A stretch of 64,000 bases of DNA from Aeromonas sanarellii. Lineage in GTDB: Bacteria > Pseudomonadota > Gammaproteobacteria > Enterobacterales > Aeromonadaceae. Positions 26,926 through 36,921 of this stretch are shown one piece after another (within the stretch, counting starts at the first letter, position 1; the number at the start of each line of letters is the position of its first letter). Location: NCBI RefSeq assembly GCF_000820085.1, contig NZ_CDBN01000038.1, positions 1 through 64,000 on the forward strand, read 5' to 3'. Below the pieces are notes generated by a model. The model worked only from the letters and a program-made list of their open reading frames with translations, made no database searches and was not told where the DNA came from. The position numbers and the translations under genes were made by a program.

Positions 26926-26943
26926 TTGCAGTAATCACTGCAA
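26926..26943. promoter_or_regulatory. Palindromic operator between tetR-type gene and amidohydrolase
   Basis: TTGCAGTAATCACTGCAA has perfect 7-bp arms around AATC. It lies 20 bp upstream of the amidohydrolase ATG, a position where bound regulator would block transcription initiation or early elongation. The link to the divergent TetR protein is inferred from position and symmetry. Confidence 0.65.
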
Positions 26944-26963
26944 TCAACCCAGGAGAGCACGCT

Positions 26964-28898
26964 ATGGATAGCCCATTCCCCCCCTTCAGGCCGGGTCTCA
27001 TCGCCCTGCTGGCCGGCACCCTGCTGATCGGCTGCCAGCAGGACAGCAGTGAACCGCCGCCGGCCAACACCCTCTACCTCAACGCCAGGATCCACACCCA
27101 GGATGACGCCCGCAGCCAGGCCGAGGCCATGGTGGTGCAGGGCGGCAAGTTCACCTATGTGGGCTCCCGCGAAGGGGCCGAGGCCCTCAGGAACCAGGCC
27201 ACCCGGGTGGTGGATCTGCAGGGCAGGATGGTACTGCCCGGCCTGCACGACAACCACATCCACCTGCTCGGCACTGTGGCGCTCGACATGTGCGATCTGG
27301 ACGGCGAGGCCGTCAATCTGGATCAGCTCGCGGCCAAGGTCAGGGAGTGCCTGCCCCGCTACGCCCCCGAGAAGGGGGACTGGCTGGTGGTCAACCAGTG
27401 GTCCCCCTATGACGGCAACGCCCCCACCGCCGCCCATGCCACCCTGCTCGCGGCCCTGGACGCGGCGGCGCCGGACAATCCCGTGATGCTGGCCGGGGTC
27501 GACGGCCACGCCGGCGGTTACAACAGCCTGGCGCTGGCCCAGGCGGCGGACAAGGATGGCAATGTGGTCGGCTTCAACCCTGCCACCCTGGCGCCCGGCG
27601 GCGTGTTCGAGGCCTTCATCCCCTATGTGGATCTGGCCAGCGGCGTCGTGCGGGACGCCGCCCGCAGCGCCATCGCCGTGCCCGACACCGGGGTGCTGAG
27701 CGCAAGCGGCGAGCAGGCCGCGGCCCAGTACGACCAGATCCTCCCCGCCATCGCCGAGCTGATGGCGTCCCGCGGCATCACAGGGGTGCAGGACGCCTGC
27801 GCCAACGACTTCATCCGCGATCGGCTGCGCACCATGCAGGAGCAGGGGCTGCTGCACATGAGGATCAACGCCGCCACCTGCTTCCACCAGGATGACTACG
27901 CCGGCAGGCTGGACATCGAGGGGCACCTGGCCAAGGCGAACCAGGTGCGCGATGCCTTCGCAGGCAACCCCCTGATAAAGGCCGACACGGTGAAGATCTT
28001 CCTCGACGGGGTGCTGGAAGGGGATCCCTTCACCACGCCCCCCTTCCTGCCCAACGCCGGCATGCTGGAGAACTACCTGCACCCACACCTCGCCATGGAC
28101 CCCGCCAGCGGCGAGGTGAGCATCACCGCGGACAGCGAGGACGCAGGCAGCAACGGCATCGTCAACTACCGGGAGGCGGATCTGGCGCGCTACGTCACGG
28201 CGCTGGATGAAGCCGGTTTTGGCATCCACATGCACAGCATCGGCGATCGCAGCACCCGCGTGGCCCTCGATGCCCTGGAGGCGGCCCGCGCCCACCACGG
28301 CGACAGCGGCATTCCCCACACCCTGGCCCATCTGCAGGTGGTGCATCCGGACGATCAGCGCCGCCTCGGCGCGCTCGGCCTCTACCTCACCTTCACCTAC
28401 GCCTGGACCACACCCCAGCTCGCCTACGACATGCTGGTCACCCCCTTCATCCAGCCAGGCAAGGCGGGGCAGCCCCTCACCGAGGCGCTCTACGATCCTC
28501 AGGGCTACCTGCACGGCGCCCTCTACCCGGTCGAGAGCAGCCGCAAGGCGGGAGCCGTGCTGGTGGCCGGCAGCGACGCCCCGGTGGACAGCCGGGATCC
28601 GCGCCCGTTCGAGAACATGGCGGCCGGCATAGTGCAGGCAGCCAGCAGCGGCGATGAGTATCGCGCCAGCCAGCGCACCTCGCTGACCGAGATGCTGGCC
28701 GCCTACACCATCAACGGGGCCAGGGCGGTACGACAGGGGGACATCACCGGCTCCATCGAGGCGGGCAAGTCGGCGGACTTCATCGTGCTGGACCGGGATC
28801 TGTACGCCCTGGTCCAGGCCGGCACCCCGGAGCGGATCGCGGACACCCGGATCGAGCAGACGGTCTTCATGGGGGAGACCGTCTACCGCAAACCCTGA
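26964..28898 (+). CDS. YtcJ-like amidohydrolase, predicted lipoprotein
   Basis: The protein has 644 residues from ATG 26964, with AGGAG upstream. The N-terminus has a lipobox (LLIGC), so the mature protein should be lipid-anchored. The amidohydrolase fold shows the metal motif HDNHIHLLG and later GFGIHMHSIGDR, HLQVVHPDD and GSDAPVDSRDP, as in the YtcJ/metal-dependent amidohydrolase (Amidohydro_3) family. It presumably hydrolyses a C-N bond in an amide or cyclic compound outside the cytoplasm; the substrate is unknown. It is divergent from, and probably controlled by, the TetR-type regulator. Confidence 0.88.
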   Translation: MDSPFPPFRPGLIALLAGTLLIGCQQDSSEPPPANTLYLNARIHTQDDARSQAEAMVVQGGKFTYVGSREGAEALRNQATRVVDLQGRMVLPGLHDNHIHLLGTVALDMCDLDGEAVNLDQLAAKVRECLPRYAPEKGDWLVVNQWSPYDGNAPTAAHATLLAALDAAAPDNPVMLAGVDGHAGGYNSLALAQAADKDGNVVGFNPATLAPGGVFEAFIPYVDLASGVVRDAARSAIAVPDTGVLSASGEQAAAQYDQILPAIAELMASRGITGVQDACANDFIRDRLRTMQEQGLLHMRINAATCFHQDDYAGRLDIEGHLAKANQVRDAFAGNPLIKADTVKIFLDGVLEGDPFTTPPFLPNAGMLENYLHPHLAMDPASGEVSITADSEDAGSNGIVNYREADLARYVTALDEAGFGIHMHSIGDRSTRVALDALEAARAHHGDSGIPHTLAHLQVVHPDDQRRLGALGLYLTFTYAWTTPQLAYDMLVTPFIQPGKAGQPLTEALYDPQGYLHGALYPVESSRKAGAVLVAGSDAPVDSRDPRPFENMAAGIVQAASSGDEYRASQRTSLTEMLAAYTINGARAVRQGDITGSIEAGKSADFIVLDRDLYALVQAGTPERIADTRIEQTVFMGETVYRKP

Positions 28899-28903
28899 AC
28901 GAC

Positions 28904-28930
28904 ACGGGCCCCTCGCGGGGCCCGTTTCTT
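28904..28930. terminator. Terminator between amidohydrolase and HPP-CBS gene
   Basis: ACGGGCCCC / GGGGCCCGT with a TCGC loop is followed by TTCTTA. It sits between convergent genes. Confidence 0.8.
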
Positions 28931-30053
28931 ATGGTTCGCTGGCGGGAGCCCCCTCTTTCGCCATTCCGGGTTTCAGGGCCAGGGTGAAGAGGGCCGCCAC
29001 CATGTCGGACTGAGTGATGATCCCCACCAGTTTGTCCCCCTCCACCACCGGTATGTGGTGCAGGCCGCCGTCGGAGAAGGCCTCCACCAGATCGTAGAGC
29101 GGCTGGTAGCGCCGCGCCGTGCGCACCTCCCGGGTCATCAGATCCGCCACCCTCAGCCGCTCGAGCTCGGCGCGTACCCTGGGCTGGCGGCCTGCCCGGT
29201 CGATCATCAGATCGTGCAGGGTGATGATGCCGACCAGCCTGCCCTCCTCGTCCGCCACCGGCAGCGCCTTGATCTGGTGGTGGGAGAGCAGGTGCCAGGC
29301 GGTCATGGCAAACGCTGTCGGCGCCGTGACGACGAGATCCCGCGACATCACATCCTGGCAGCGCACCGTGCCCACCCGCCCCCGCAGGGCGTGCAACTGG
29401 GCCTCCTGCAGCAGCTCCTGCAGATCCTGGCGGCTGATGTCCAGCAACTCCCCGTGCTTCTCCAGGGCGAAGTCGATGTCCCCGGTGGCGAGCCGGGCGC
29501 TCGGCTGGGGATCCGCGGTCTGGTGGCGATTGGGGGCCACCTTGCCGCCATGGGGATAACGGCGTCCCAGCAGCCGGTTGTAGAGCAGCCCCAGACTCAG
29601 CAGCAACAGGGAGTTGAGCAGCACCGGCAGCAAGACGTAACTCACCCCCAGCGCCCGGATCCCCTCACCGCCGATCACGGCGGTCAGGGCCACGGCGCCG
29701 CCGGGCGGGTGCAGACTGCGGGTGAGGAACATGGCGGCGATGGCCAGCATCACCGCCAGGGCCGAGGCGAGGGCCATGTCCGGCACTAGGCTGGCACTCA
29801 ATACCCCCATCAGCGCCGACACCCCGTTGCCCACCAGGATGGACCAGGGCTGGGCCAGGGGGCTCGCCGGGGCGGCAAACAGCAGCACGGCGGAGGCCCC
29901 CATGGGGGCGATGAGCCAGTGCACCTCGAGCCCCAGCCCCCACCGGCACAGCCAGGCGGTGCCCAGCAACCCGACGAGGGCGCCGAGGGCGCCGTAACAA
30001 CTCTCTTTGAGGCTGGTATTGGTCGATACCGGCAAGAAATCCCTGAACTGCAT
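28929..30053 (-). CDS. HPP-family membrane protein with two CBS domains
   Basis: The protein has 374 residues. Residues about 15-165 form an HPP membrane domain with four predicted helices and the family signature SLHPPGGAVALTAVIGG. The C-terminal half has two CBS domains (about residues 225-290 and 300-360; for example DVMSRDLVVTAPTAFAMTAW and VVEGDKLVGIITQSDM), which usually bind adenine nucleotides. Some HPP proteins are nitrite transporters in plastids and cyanobacteria, but that activity is not shown for this fusion. It is monocistronic. The nrf operon about 8 kb away makes a nitrite role tempting but unsupported. Confidence 0.88.
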   Translation of the reverse strand: MQFRDFLPVSTNTSLKESCYGALGALVGLLGTAWLCRWGLGLEVHWLIAPMGASAVLLFAAPASPLAQPWSILVGNGVSALMGVLSASLVPDMALASALAVMLAIAAMFLTRSLHPPGGAVALTAVIGGEGIRALGVSYVLLPVLLNSLLLLSLGLLYNRLLGRRYPHGGKVAPNRHQTADPQPSARLATGDIDFALEKHGELLDISRQDLQELLQEAQLHALRGRVGTVRCQDVMSRDLVVTAPTAFAMTAWHLLSHHQIKALPVADEEGRLVGIITLHDLMIDRAGRQPRVRAELERLRVADLMTREVRTARRYQPLYDLVEAFSDGGLHHIPVVEGDKLVGIITQSDMVAALFTLALKPGMAKEGAPASEP

Positions 30054-30413
30054 CCTGCTCCCGCTGACGATAAGATTTATTTGAAATGCGCAATTCTAGC
30101 CATTTCTCCCCGCCCAGCACCAGCGTGGGCGTCATCGCGGCCTCAGGATCCCGGCGCCCCGGGCCCGGCACGCCTCAATCCGGTGATCGGGGGTCGCAAT
30201 GCCCCTCGACATCCGCTGGCTGCCTGGGCGCGTGGACGGCCCCTGAGGCTCGGGTGCCGCGCCGCTCACCAGGCCGCCTCCCGAGAAGGACGCCACCACG
30301 CAAAAAAGAGGGAAGGCCTCGGCCTCCCCTCCCTCATTGCGCGGGTTTTACTCGTTATCGGTGCTTGGACCCACTGGATGCCTGTGTCGCCTGGCCGGTC
30401 AGATTCCCGCGGC
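30054..30413. other. Intergenic region between the HPP and metE genes
   Basis: This 360-bp region has no supported gene. It contains the HPP gene promoter side (AT-rich at about 30060-30110) and the metE terminator at 30302-30335. ORFs here are GC-rich frame artefacts. Confidence 0.6.
30302..30335 (-). terminator. metE terminator
   Basis: Read on the minus strand, GGGGAGGCC pairs with GGCCTTCCC (one G-T) around a GA loop, followed by TCTTTTTT. It lies 80 bp past the metE stop. Confidence 0.8.
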
Positions 30414-32678
30414 TCAGGCCAGCTCGGCGCGCAGCGCCTTGGTGGCATCGACCATCACCTTCAGAGCTGCGGTGGTCTCTTCCCAGCCGCGGGTCTTGAG
30501 GCCGCAGTCCGGGTTGACCCAGAGCCGGTCTGCCGGGATTTGTTGCGCAGCCTTGCGGATGAGGTCTTCAATCCAGCCCTGGCTCGGTACGTTCGGCGAG
30601 TGGATGTCGTAGACGCCCGGACCGATCTCGTTGGGGTAGTTGAAGCGCTCGAACGCTTCGAGCAGCTGCATCTGGCTGCGGCTGGTCTCTATGGTGATCA
30701 CATCCGCGTCCAGCGCCGCCACAGCCTCTATGATGAGGTTGAAGTCGCTGTAACACATGTGGGTGTGGATCTGGGTGCTGTCCGCCACAGGGCTTGCACT
30801 CAGGCGGAAGGCGCGCACCGCCCAGTCGAGATAGGCCTGGTGATCCTGCTTGCGCAGGGGCAGCCCTTCGCGGATCGCCGGTTCGTCGATCTGGATGATC
30901 TTGATGCCGGCGGCTTCCAAGTCAGCCACCTCGTCGCGAATGGCGAGGCCAATCTGCAGGGCGGACTGCTCGCGGCTCACGTCTTCGCGCGGGAAGGACC
31001 AGCAGAGAATGGTCACGGGCCCGGTCAGCATCCCCTTCACCGGCTTGTCGGTCAGGCTCTGGGCAAACTTCGTCCACTCAAGGGTCATGGGGGTCGGACG
31101 GTCGATGTCCCGGGTGATCACCGGCGGCTTGACGCAGCGGGAGCCATAGCTCTGTACCCAGCCAAAGCGGGTGATGGCAAAGCCGTCCAGCAGCTCCCCG
31201 AAATACTCCACCATGTCGTTGCGCTCCGCTTCACCGTGCACCAGCACGTCCAGCCCGATGGCCTCCTGGCGCTCGATGGCGTCCTTGATCTGGGCCTGGA
31301 TGCCCGCCTCGTAGGCCTGGTCATCGATGCGCCCGGCACGCCAATCCTGACGCAGCACCCGGATTTCAGAGGTCTGCGGGAAGGAGCCGATGGTGGTGGT
31401 GGGCAGGAGCGGCAGCTTCAGATCCGAGCGCTGCGCGTCGGCACGCACCGGGTAGGCGCTCTGGCGATCGAAGTCACTGTTGGTCAGGCTGGCGAGCCGT
31501 GACTGCACCGCACGCTTGTGAACCCGGCTGTCAGACTCCCGATCCACGATGGGCTGGCTGTAGGCCGCAATCTTGTCCAGATCCCCGCCATCCAGGTAGT
31601 CCGCCAGCAGTCCCAGCTCATAGCACTTTTGCAGGGCGAAGGCGAACCAGCTGCGGGTCTGGGGATCCAGCTCGTGCTCCAGGGTCAAATCCACCGGGCT
31701 GTGCAACAGGGAGCAGGAGGAGGCCACCCAGAGGCGCTCGCCGAGCCTCTCTTTCAATGCCTTGAGGGTCGGCGCCAGCCTGGCCAGGTTGGCGCGCCAG
31801 ACGTTGCGGCCGTTGATGACGCCAGCGGAGAGCACCCACTGGGCCGGTAAATGCGGAACGAGCGTCTCTAGCTGCTCGGGGGCTGCCACCAGATCCAGGT
31901 GCAGGCCGTCCACCTTCAGGCTGGTGATGATGTCGCGCTGATGAGCCACCGAACCGAAATAGGTGGTGAGCAGCAGCTTGCAGGGGCCGCTCAGGCGCTC
32001 ATACGCCTTGAGGTAGGCGAGGCGCCACTCATCCGGCAGGTCCAGCGCCAGGGCCGGCTCGTCGATCTGTACCCACTCCACCCCCTGGGACGCCAGTTTG
32101 GCCAGGATCTCCTGGTAGACGATCAGCAGGCGATCCAGCAGTTCGAGACGGGAGAAGCCGCTCTCTTTCTCCTTGCCGAGCCACAGGTAGGAGACGGGGC
32201 CCAGCAACACCGCCTTGACCGGCAGCCCCAGGGCCTTGGCCTCTTCCACCTCGTCAAAGAGCTGGCTCCAGCCCAGCTTGAAGCGCTGGTCACGGTAAAA
32301 TTCCGGCACCAGGTAGTGGTAGTTGGTGTTGAACCACTTGGTCATCTCGGCAGCCGCCGCCGCCGGGCCGGTCGGCGCACGGCCACGGGCCACCCGGAAC
32401 AGGGTGTCGAGGTCGGTGTCGCCGTGGCGGTGACGGGCAGGCACGGCGTCCACCAGCAGGCTGGTACCCAGCACCTGATCGTACCAGGCAAAATCCCCCA
32501 CCGGCAGCAGGTTGACCCCGGCGGTACGCTGGGCATGCCAGTGGCGCTCACGCAGACTCTTGCCCACGGCGAGGAGTTCGCTCTGGGTGGTCTCGCCACG
32601 CCAGTAGGATTCGAGGGCAAATTTCAGTTCGCGCTTGGCGCCGATACGGGGAAAGCCCAGGGTGTGTGCGCAGGTCAT
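30414..32678 (-). CDS. metE: Cobalamin-independent methionine synthase
   Basis: The 754-residue protein is full length for MetE. It transfers a methyl group from 5-methyltetrahydropteroyltri-glutamate to homocysteine. The N-terminus [21 protein letters not shown] is characteristic. The C-terminal half carries the zinc-ligand motifs (THMCYSDFN and [10 protein letters not shown]) and the substrate motif QIDEPA. It is divergent from metR across a 161-bp region with a MetR-type box, so activation by MetR with homocysteine is likely, as in Enterobacteria. There is no cobalamin riboswitch upstream. Confidence 0.97.
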   Translation of the reverse strand: MTCAHTLGFPRIGAKRELKFALESYWRGETTQSELLAVGKSLRERHWHAQRTAGVNLLPVGDFAWYDQVLGTSLLVDAVPARHRHGDTDLDTLFRVARGRAPTGPAAAAAEMTKWFNTNYHYLVPEFYRDQRFKLGWSQLFDEVEEAKALGLPVKAVLLGPVSYLWLGKEKESGFSRLELLDRLLIVYQEILAKLASQGVEWVQIDEPALALDLPDEWRLAYLKAYERLSGPCKLLLTTYFGSVAHQRDIITSLKVDGLHLDLVAAPEQLETLVPHLPAQWVLSAGVINGRNVWRANLARLAPTLKALKERLGERLWVASSCSLLHSPVDLTLEHELDPQTRSWFAFALQKCYELGLLADYLDGGDLDKIAAYSQPIVDRESDSRVHKRAVQSRLASLTNSDFDRQSAYPVRADAQRSDLKLPLLPTTTIGSFPQTSEIRVLRQDWRAGRIDDQAYEAGIQAQIKDAIERQEAIGLDVLVHGEAERNDMVEYFGELLDGFAITRFGWVQSYGSRCVKPPVITRDIDRPTPMTLEWTKFAQSLTDKPVKGMLTGPVTILCWSFPREDVSREQSALQIGLAIRDEVADLEAAGIKIIQIDEPAIREGLPLRKQDHQAYLDWAVRAFRLSASPVADSTQIHTHMCYSDFNLIIEAVAALDADVITIETSRSQMQLLEAFERFNYPNEIGPGVYDIHSPNVPSQGWIEDLIRKAAQQIPADRLWVNPDCGLKTRGWEETTAALKVMVDATKALRAELA

Positions 32679-32734
32679 AGGTCCAATTCCTTATGCTCGT
32701 TTATCTGATGAGGATCTGGATTGTTTGGCCATCC

Positions 32735-32750
32735 AGATGTTTACACATCC
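32735..32750. promoter_or_regulatory. Possible MetJ (met box) operator
   Basis: AGATGTTTACACATCC matches two tandem AGACGTCT met boxes at 11 of 16 positions and lies in the metE-metR intergenic region. MetJ repression of metE and metR is known in enteric bacteria; assignment here is tentative. Confidence 0.35.
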
Positions 32751-32780
32751 AAAATGACAAGATAAGGTGGCCCTGGCTAT

Positions 32781-32793
32781 TGAATCCTCTTCA
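32781..32793. promoter_or_regulatory. MetR binding site
   Basis: TGAATCCTCTTCA fits the MetR dyad TGAA-N5-TTCA between divergent metE and metR. Only the central base departs from the usual T. Confidence 0.65.
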
Positions 32794-32839
32794 ACTGGCT
32801 CTCAAGAATTTCTCAACTGACGCACAAAGGAGCAGTGCC

Positions 32840-33775
32840 ATGGTCGCGCCCACCCCATCCAGCCCCCCTCAGAGCAGCAATCCGGGCATCGATCTCAAAC
32901 ACCTGAAGACCATCAGCGCCCTGGCGGAGCAAGGGTCCCTGGCCGGGGCCGCGCTCACCCTCAACCTCACCCAGTCCGCCCTCTCCCACCAGCTCAAGGA
33001 GCTGGAGACCCGCCTCAATCTGGAGCTGTTTCTTCGAAAGAGTCGCCCCCTGGTGCTGACGGCGGCAGGCCAGCATCTGCTGGCCCTGGCCCGTCAGGTG
33101 CTACCCGCCCTGGCCCAGACCGAGCGCCAGTTGCTGGCCCTGCATAGCGGAGAGGCGGGCAGGCTGCACCTGGCGCTGGATTGCCACAGCTGCATCCAGT
33201 GGCTGCTGCCGCTGTTGCCGGACTTTCGTCGCCAGTGGCCCGGGGTGGATCTGGAGGTCGAATCGGTCCCCGGCTTCGATGCCATCAGCGCCCTGCTCGG
33301 CGGCCAGCTCGACCTGCTGCTCACCTCGGATGTGCAGGCCCGCGGGGATCTCCACTTCGACCCCCTGTTCGCCTTCGATCTCGAACTGGTGATGGCGCCG
33401 GATCACCCCCTCTGCCAGCAGAGTGGCATCGCGCCGGACGACTTGCGCGCCGAGGTGCTGCTGGTCTACCCGGTGGAGCGGGCCCGCATGGACGTGTTCA
33501 GCCGCTTCCTGCAACCCGCCGGGGTGGAGCCCGCCCGCTGCAAGCCGGTGGACAACACCTCCGTCATGCTGCAGATGGCTGCCGCTAGCCTCGGGGTCGC
33601 CGCCCTGCCCCGCTGGGCCAGCGAGGAGTTTGTCCACCAGGGGTTGCTCCAGGCCAGGCCCCTGGGCGGCGGGATCCGCCGCCATATGTATGGCGCCGTG
33701 CGCGCCGCCGACCGGGATCAGCCCTGCCTACAGAGCCTGTTCGAACGCATTCGCACCCGGATGGCCGCGCAGTAA
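32840..33775 (+). CDS. metR: LysR-family activator of methionine genes
   Basis: The protein has 311 residues from ATG 32840, with AAAGGAG upstream; an earlier in-frame start at 32693 would overlap the regulatory region. The N-terminal helix-turn-helix (LKTISALAEQGSLAGAALTL then LTQSALSHQLKELE) matches LysR regulators, and divergence from metE with an intervening MetR box identifies it as MetR. Homocysteine is the co-activator in relatives. The N-terminus carries a proline/serine-rich extension of about 25 residues ahead of the HTH. Confidence 0.93.
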   Translation: MVAPTPSSPPQSSNPGIDLKHLKTISALAEQGSLAGAALTLNLTQSALSHQLKELETRLNLELFLRKSRPLVLTAAGQHLLALARQVLPALAQTERQLLALHSGEAGRLHLALDCHSCIQWLLPLLPDFRRQWPGVDLEVESVPGFDAISALLGGQLDLLLTSDVQARGDLHFDPLFAFDLELVMAPDHPLCQQSGIAPDDLRAEVLLVYPVERARMDVFSRFLQPAGVEPARCKPVDNTSVMLQMAAASLGVAALPRWASEEFVHQGLLQARPLGGGIRRHMYGAVRAADRDQPCLQSLFERIRTRMAAQ

Positions 33776-33865
33776 CAGGGCATGAAAAAGCCGCCCCTCG
33801 GGGCGGCCAGATGCCACAGGCGCAGGGCCGTGGCGTCACGACCCCTTGCTGCCCACTCTTCCTGC

Positions 33866-34612
33866 TTAAGTCTCCACCCCATCGCAACTGCCCTGGCCGT
33901 GTCGCCGTGGACAGTTGTCGCACAGCTCCCCGTCCCGGCGCTTGTAGTGCAGACAGCAGCGCTGGCGCACATAGCCGGGGAAGACCGCCTCCAAAGGCCG
34001 CGCTGCCTCGCGCCAACCCGCCAGATGCGAGGCCGGCAGGCCGCAGGCGGCAAGCCAGCGCGGTGCATGAGCTGACACCTCGTCCCGGCTCACCTCTCCA
34101 AAGAAATCGGGCACCCTGACCAGGGCCGCCAGCAGATCGTCCGCCAGGAGCGGATGCACGAAGCCGGGCCGCAGTCGCTGCACCCCGGCAAACAGCTCGA
34201 ACAGCTGCTGCCAGTGGCTGCGCAGCCGAGAGCCCGCCGCCTTGATCAACACATCGACCTCCCCCTTGATCATGGGCTCCCGGGGCAGGCAGAAGCCGGA
34301 CACCAGCCCGGCCTCATACCCCTGCCCCAGTCTGTCCAGCGCGGGCACGGCGCCGACCCGATAGACGGCCACCATGGCCAGATAGATGGACTGCCAGCAG
34401 AGCATGCCCCAGCTGCGGGTCAGCCAGTAGGCGGGGCCCGCCTCCGGGTGTGCCTGCCGCCAGTGGGCATGGAGGGCGGCCGCCACCTCGGTCGGGGTCG
34501 CCTCGGTGTGAGTGGCCAGCAACGGAGGCCGACTCCCCGCCGCCAGTCCCTGCCCCCTGAGGGAGGGGATCAGGCTGGCCGCCGCCGCAAACAGGGTGTC
34601 GTGATCCGCCAC
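33866..34612 (-). CDS. FhuF-like siderophore ferric-iron reductase
   Basis: The protein has about 248 residues. The C-terminal cysteine motif RCCLHYKRRDGELCDNCPRR (CC-x10-C-x2-C) is the 2Fe-2S signature of FhuF-type siderophore reductases. These release iron from imported ferric siderophore by reducing it in the cytoplasm. No ATG fits; GTG 34612 is the best start, though no clear Shine-Dalgarno precedes it, so the true start is uncertain. It lies 113 bp downstream of the TonB-dependent receptor gene on the same strand, and the two are probably co-transcribed under iron control. Confidence 0.82.
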   Translation of the reverse strand: MADHDTLFAAAASLIPSLRGQGLAAGSRPPLLATHTEATPTEVAAALHAHWRQAHPEAGPAYWLTRSWGMLCWQSIYLAMVAVYRVGAVPALDRLGQGYEAGLVSGFCLPREPMIKGEVDVLIKAAGSRLRSHWQQLFELFAGVQRLRPGFVHPLLADDLLAALVRVPDFFGEVSRDEVSAHAPRWLAACGLPASHLAGWREAARPLEAVFPGYVRQRCCLHYKRRDGELCDNCPRRHGQGSCDGVET

Positions 34613-34725
34613 CAGGGTGCGCTCGGCATGCAGTGCCAGCGCCCCCAGGCCCCGTGGCAGGACGTGCTTGCGGTCATCGCCGCCCGCAGAGGGTGAATGC
34701 CCCGGACGCAGCCCGGGGCGCAGGG

Positions 34726-36870
34726 TCAGAATGCGTATTTGAGTCGAGCCTCCAGGTTGCGCTGTGCCCCGAACCAGCAGTTGTTCTGGTCGTAGCAGGA
34801 GTAGTAGGTCTTGTTGAGCAGGTTGCTGGCGCTGAGCGACACCCCCACCCCCTTCAGGCTCGCGCTGAGGGCGGCGAGATCGTAGGAGGCGGACATGTCC
34901 ATCAGCAGGTAGTCCGGCACCTTGTCGGTGTTGGCGGCATCCATCTCGGCCTCCCCCACGTAGCGCAGGCCGGCGCCCACCCGCATCCCCTCCAGGCTGC
35001 CGCCCAGCAGGTAGTTGCTCCAGAGCGACGCCATCTGCTCGGGCACCCAGACCGGGGTCTTGCCCTGCAGGCTGGTGGTGTCACGGGTGATCTCCATGTC
35101 GATGAGGGTGTAGCTGAAAGCCAGGTCCAGCCGGCTGGTGAGATCGGCACGCCCCTCCAGCTCGACCCCCTTGGAGACGGTCTCGCCGGTCTGCAGCTTG
35201 GGCCCGTAGACGTTGTCCGGATCCGTGACCAGGGCGTTCTCCTTGGTGATATGGAAAGCAGCGACAGTAAAGGTCTTGCTCATGTCCTCGGAGAGGAACT
35301 TGAGCCCCCCCTCCCACTGGTGGCCGGTGGCCGGCTTGAACGCCTTGCCGTCCTTGTCTGCCCCCGGCACCGGCTCGAAGCTCTCGGCGTAACTCACATA
35401 GGGCGAGAGACCGTTATCCAGCTCATAGAGGGCCCCCAGGCGGAAGGAGAGGTTGTCCTGATCGATCTGGGCCAGGGACTGGCTGGCCGCCCCCAGGTAG
35501 AGGGTATGGCTGTCGGTGTCCATCCGGTAGCGGTCGTAACGGGCGCCACCGATGGCCACCAGGCGGTCGAGGCGCACCTGATCCTGCAGATAGACACCGG
35601 TCTGGGACTGGCGGATCACCTTCTGATCCTGGTAGTTGAAGGTGAGTGCTCCCGGCACTATCTGGCTGTGGTCCGGATTGAAGATGTCGATACTGGGGGA
35701 CGAGTAGTCGAGGGTGTCCCGGTAGAGGATGTGGGCATCCAGGTACTGGTAGTCGACCCCGAGCAGCAGGTTGTGCTGGGCCGCGCCGGTCTGCACCTTG
35801 CCCGCCAGCTGGTTGTCGATGACAAAGCCGCGGGAGTCTTCGTCCGTCAGGTAGGCGTTGCGCGCCAGGGTGCGGTTGTCCGCCGCCAGGGCCGCATTGT
35901 AGGTGTTGCGCTGGTAGGCGGAGGCATCCATGTAGCGGGCATTTTGCAGCAGCTGCCAGTCGGGGTTGAGCTCGTGGCTCAGCTTGTAGCCGAGCAGGGT
36001 CACGTCCCTGTTGTATTCGTTCCAGTTCTCGTCGCCGAGGAAGGTGTCGCTACCGAGCTGCCCCAGGGGATTGCTCTTGACCGAGCCGCTGGCGGGCACT
36101 GTGGTGTAGATGCCGGCGGCGGGATCCTTCTGGTAGTAGAGGTTGAGGTTCAGCAGGGTGCGCTCGCCGAGCTGCCAGTCCAGGGAGGGGGCGAACACGT
36201 AGCGCTCCTCTTCGGAGGTCACCGCCTGGCCCTCCTTCTGGCGGGCCAGTCCCACCACCCGGTAGGCGAACCTGTCGTCGATGGTCCCGGTGCTGTCCAG
36301 GGTCATCTCCTTGAGTGCGCCGGTGCCGGTCGCCAGGCTCACGTTGTGGCTGGCCTCCCGCTGGGGGCGCTTGGCGATGAGGTTGACCATGCCACCGGGG
36401 GGCATGCTGCCATAGAGCACCGAGGTCGGCCCCTTGAACACCTCCAGCTGCTCCATGGCCACCGGATCTATCTGGGGTTGCAGGTTCCACTCGTTGTATT
36501 GCAACAAGAGACCGTCATAGAAGTTCTGGTAGTTGTCAAAGCCGCGGATGTTGAACAGATCCAGCCGGTTGACCGCCCCGCCCCGCAGCTCGGTATTGAC
36601 GCCGGGCACGTAGCGCAGCGCCTCGCTCACCGAGCTCACCCCCCGCTGCTCCAGCGTCTCGCCGTCCACCACGGAGATCGCCTGGGGCGTTTCGATGGGG
36701 TCGAGCCGGGTCTTGGTCGCCGTGTTGCGATAGGTCTGACCCAGCACGGTCAAGGTCTCGTCGGCGCGCGCCGCTTCGGTGCTCGCGGGAGCGGCGGCCA
36801 GCGCCGGGCCGGCCAACAAGGTGGAGATGGTCGCGGCGACCACGGTCAATGGGGGGTGAACAAGTTGCAT
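34726..36870 (-). CDS. TonB-dependent siderophore receptor (ferrichrome-type family)
   Basis: The protein has 714 residues with a signal peptide ending near AGPALA. A TonB-box-like segment (ADETLTVLGQ) is followed by a plug domain (TPQAISVVDGETLEQRGVSSVSEALRY and IRGFDNYQNFYDGLLLQ), then a 22-strand-type barrel ending in an aromatic residue (LEARLKYAF). Plug-barrel motifs such as VEVFKGP-like EVFKGPTSVLYGSMPPGGMVN place it in the FhuA/FcuA siderophore receptor group. The substrate cannot be fixed from sequence. An AT-rich palindrome like a Fur site lies upstream, the reductase gene follows, and an AraC regulator precedes it on the same strand. Confidence 0.93.
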   Translation of the reverse strand: MQLVHPPLTVVAATISTLLAGPALAAAPASTEAARADETLTVLGQTYRNTATKTRLDPIETPQAISVVDGETLEQRGVSSVSEALRYVPGVNTELRGGAVNRLDLFNIRGFDNYQNFYDGLLLQYNEWNLQPQIDPVAMEQLEVFKGPTSVLYGSMPPGGMVNLIAKRPQREASHNVSLATGTGALKEMTLDSTGTIDDRFAYRVVGLARQKEGQAVTSEEERYVFAPSLDWQLGERTLLNLNLYYQKDPAAGIYTTVPASGSVKSNPLGQLGSDTFLGDENWNEYNRDVTLLGYKLSHELNPDWQLLQNARYMDASAYQRNTYNAALAADNRTLARNAYLTDEDSRGFVIDNQLAGKVQTGAAQHNLLLGVDYQYLDAHILYRDTLDYSSPSIDIFNPDHSQIVPGALTFNYQDQKVIRQSQTGVYLQDQVRLDRLVAIGGARYDRYRMDTDSHTLYLGAASQSLAQIDQDNLSFRLGALYELDNGLSPYVSYAESFEPVPGADKDGKAFKPATGHQWEGGLKFLSEDMSKTFTVAAFHITKENALVTDPDNVYGPKLQTGETVSKGVELEGRADLTSRLDLAFSYTLIDMEITRDTTSLQGKTPVWVPEQMASLWSNYLLGGSLEGMRVGAGLRYVGEAEMDAANTDKVPDYLLMDMSASYDLAALSASLKGVGVSLSASNLLNKTYYSCYDQNNCWFGAQRNLEARLKYAF

Positions 36871-36902
36871 CTGATCCTCGACTGCCTACTGCACGTGAAT
36901 AG

Positions 36903-36921
36903 TAACAAATATCATTTGCAT
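36903..36921 (-). promoter_or_regulatory. Candidate Fur box of the siderophore receptor gene
   Basis: TAACAAATATCATTTGCAT contains the perfect inverted repeat CAAAT-ATC-ATTTG in an AT-rich stretch 33 bp upstream of the receptor ATG. The position and composition suit Fur repression, but the match to the canonical GATAAT hexamers is loose. Confidence 0.5.

Noticed and set aside
28929-30053. HPP protein as nitrite transporter for the nrf system
   Set aside because: Plastid HPP proteins can carry nitrite, but this one is about 8 kb from nrf, fused to CBS domains and separately transcribed. There is no direct support.
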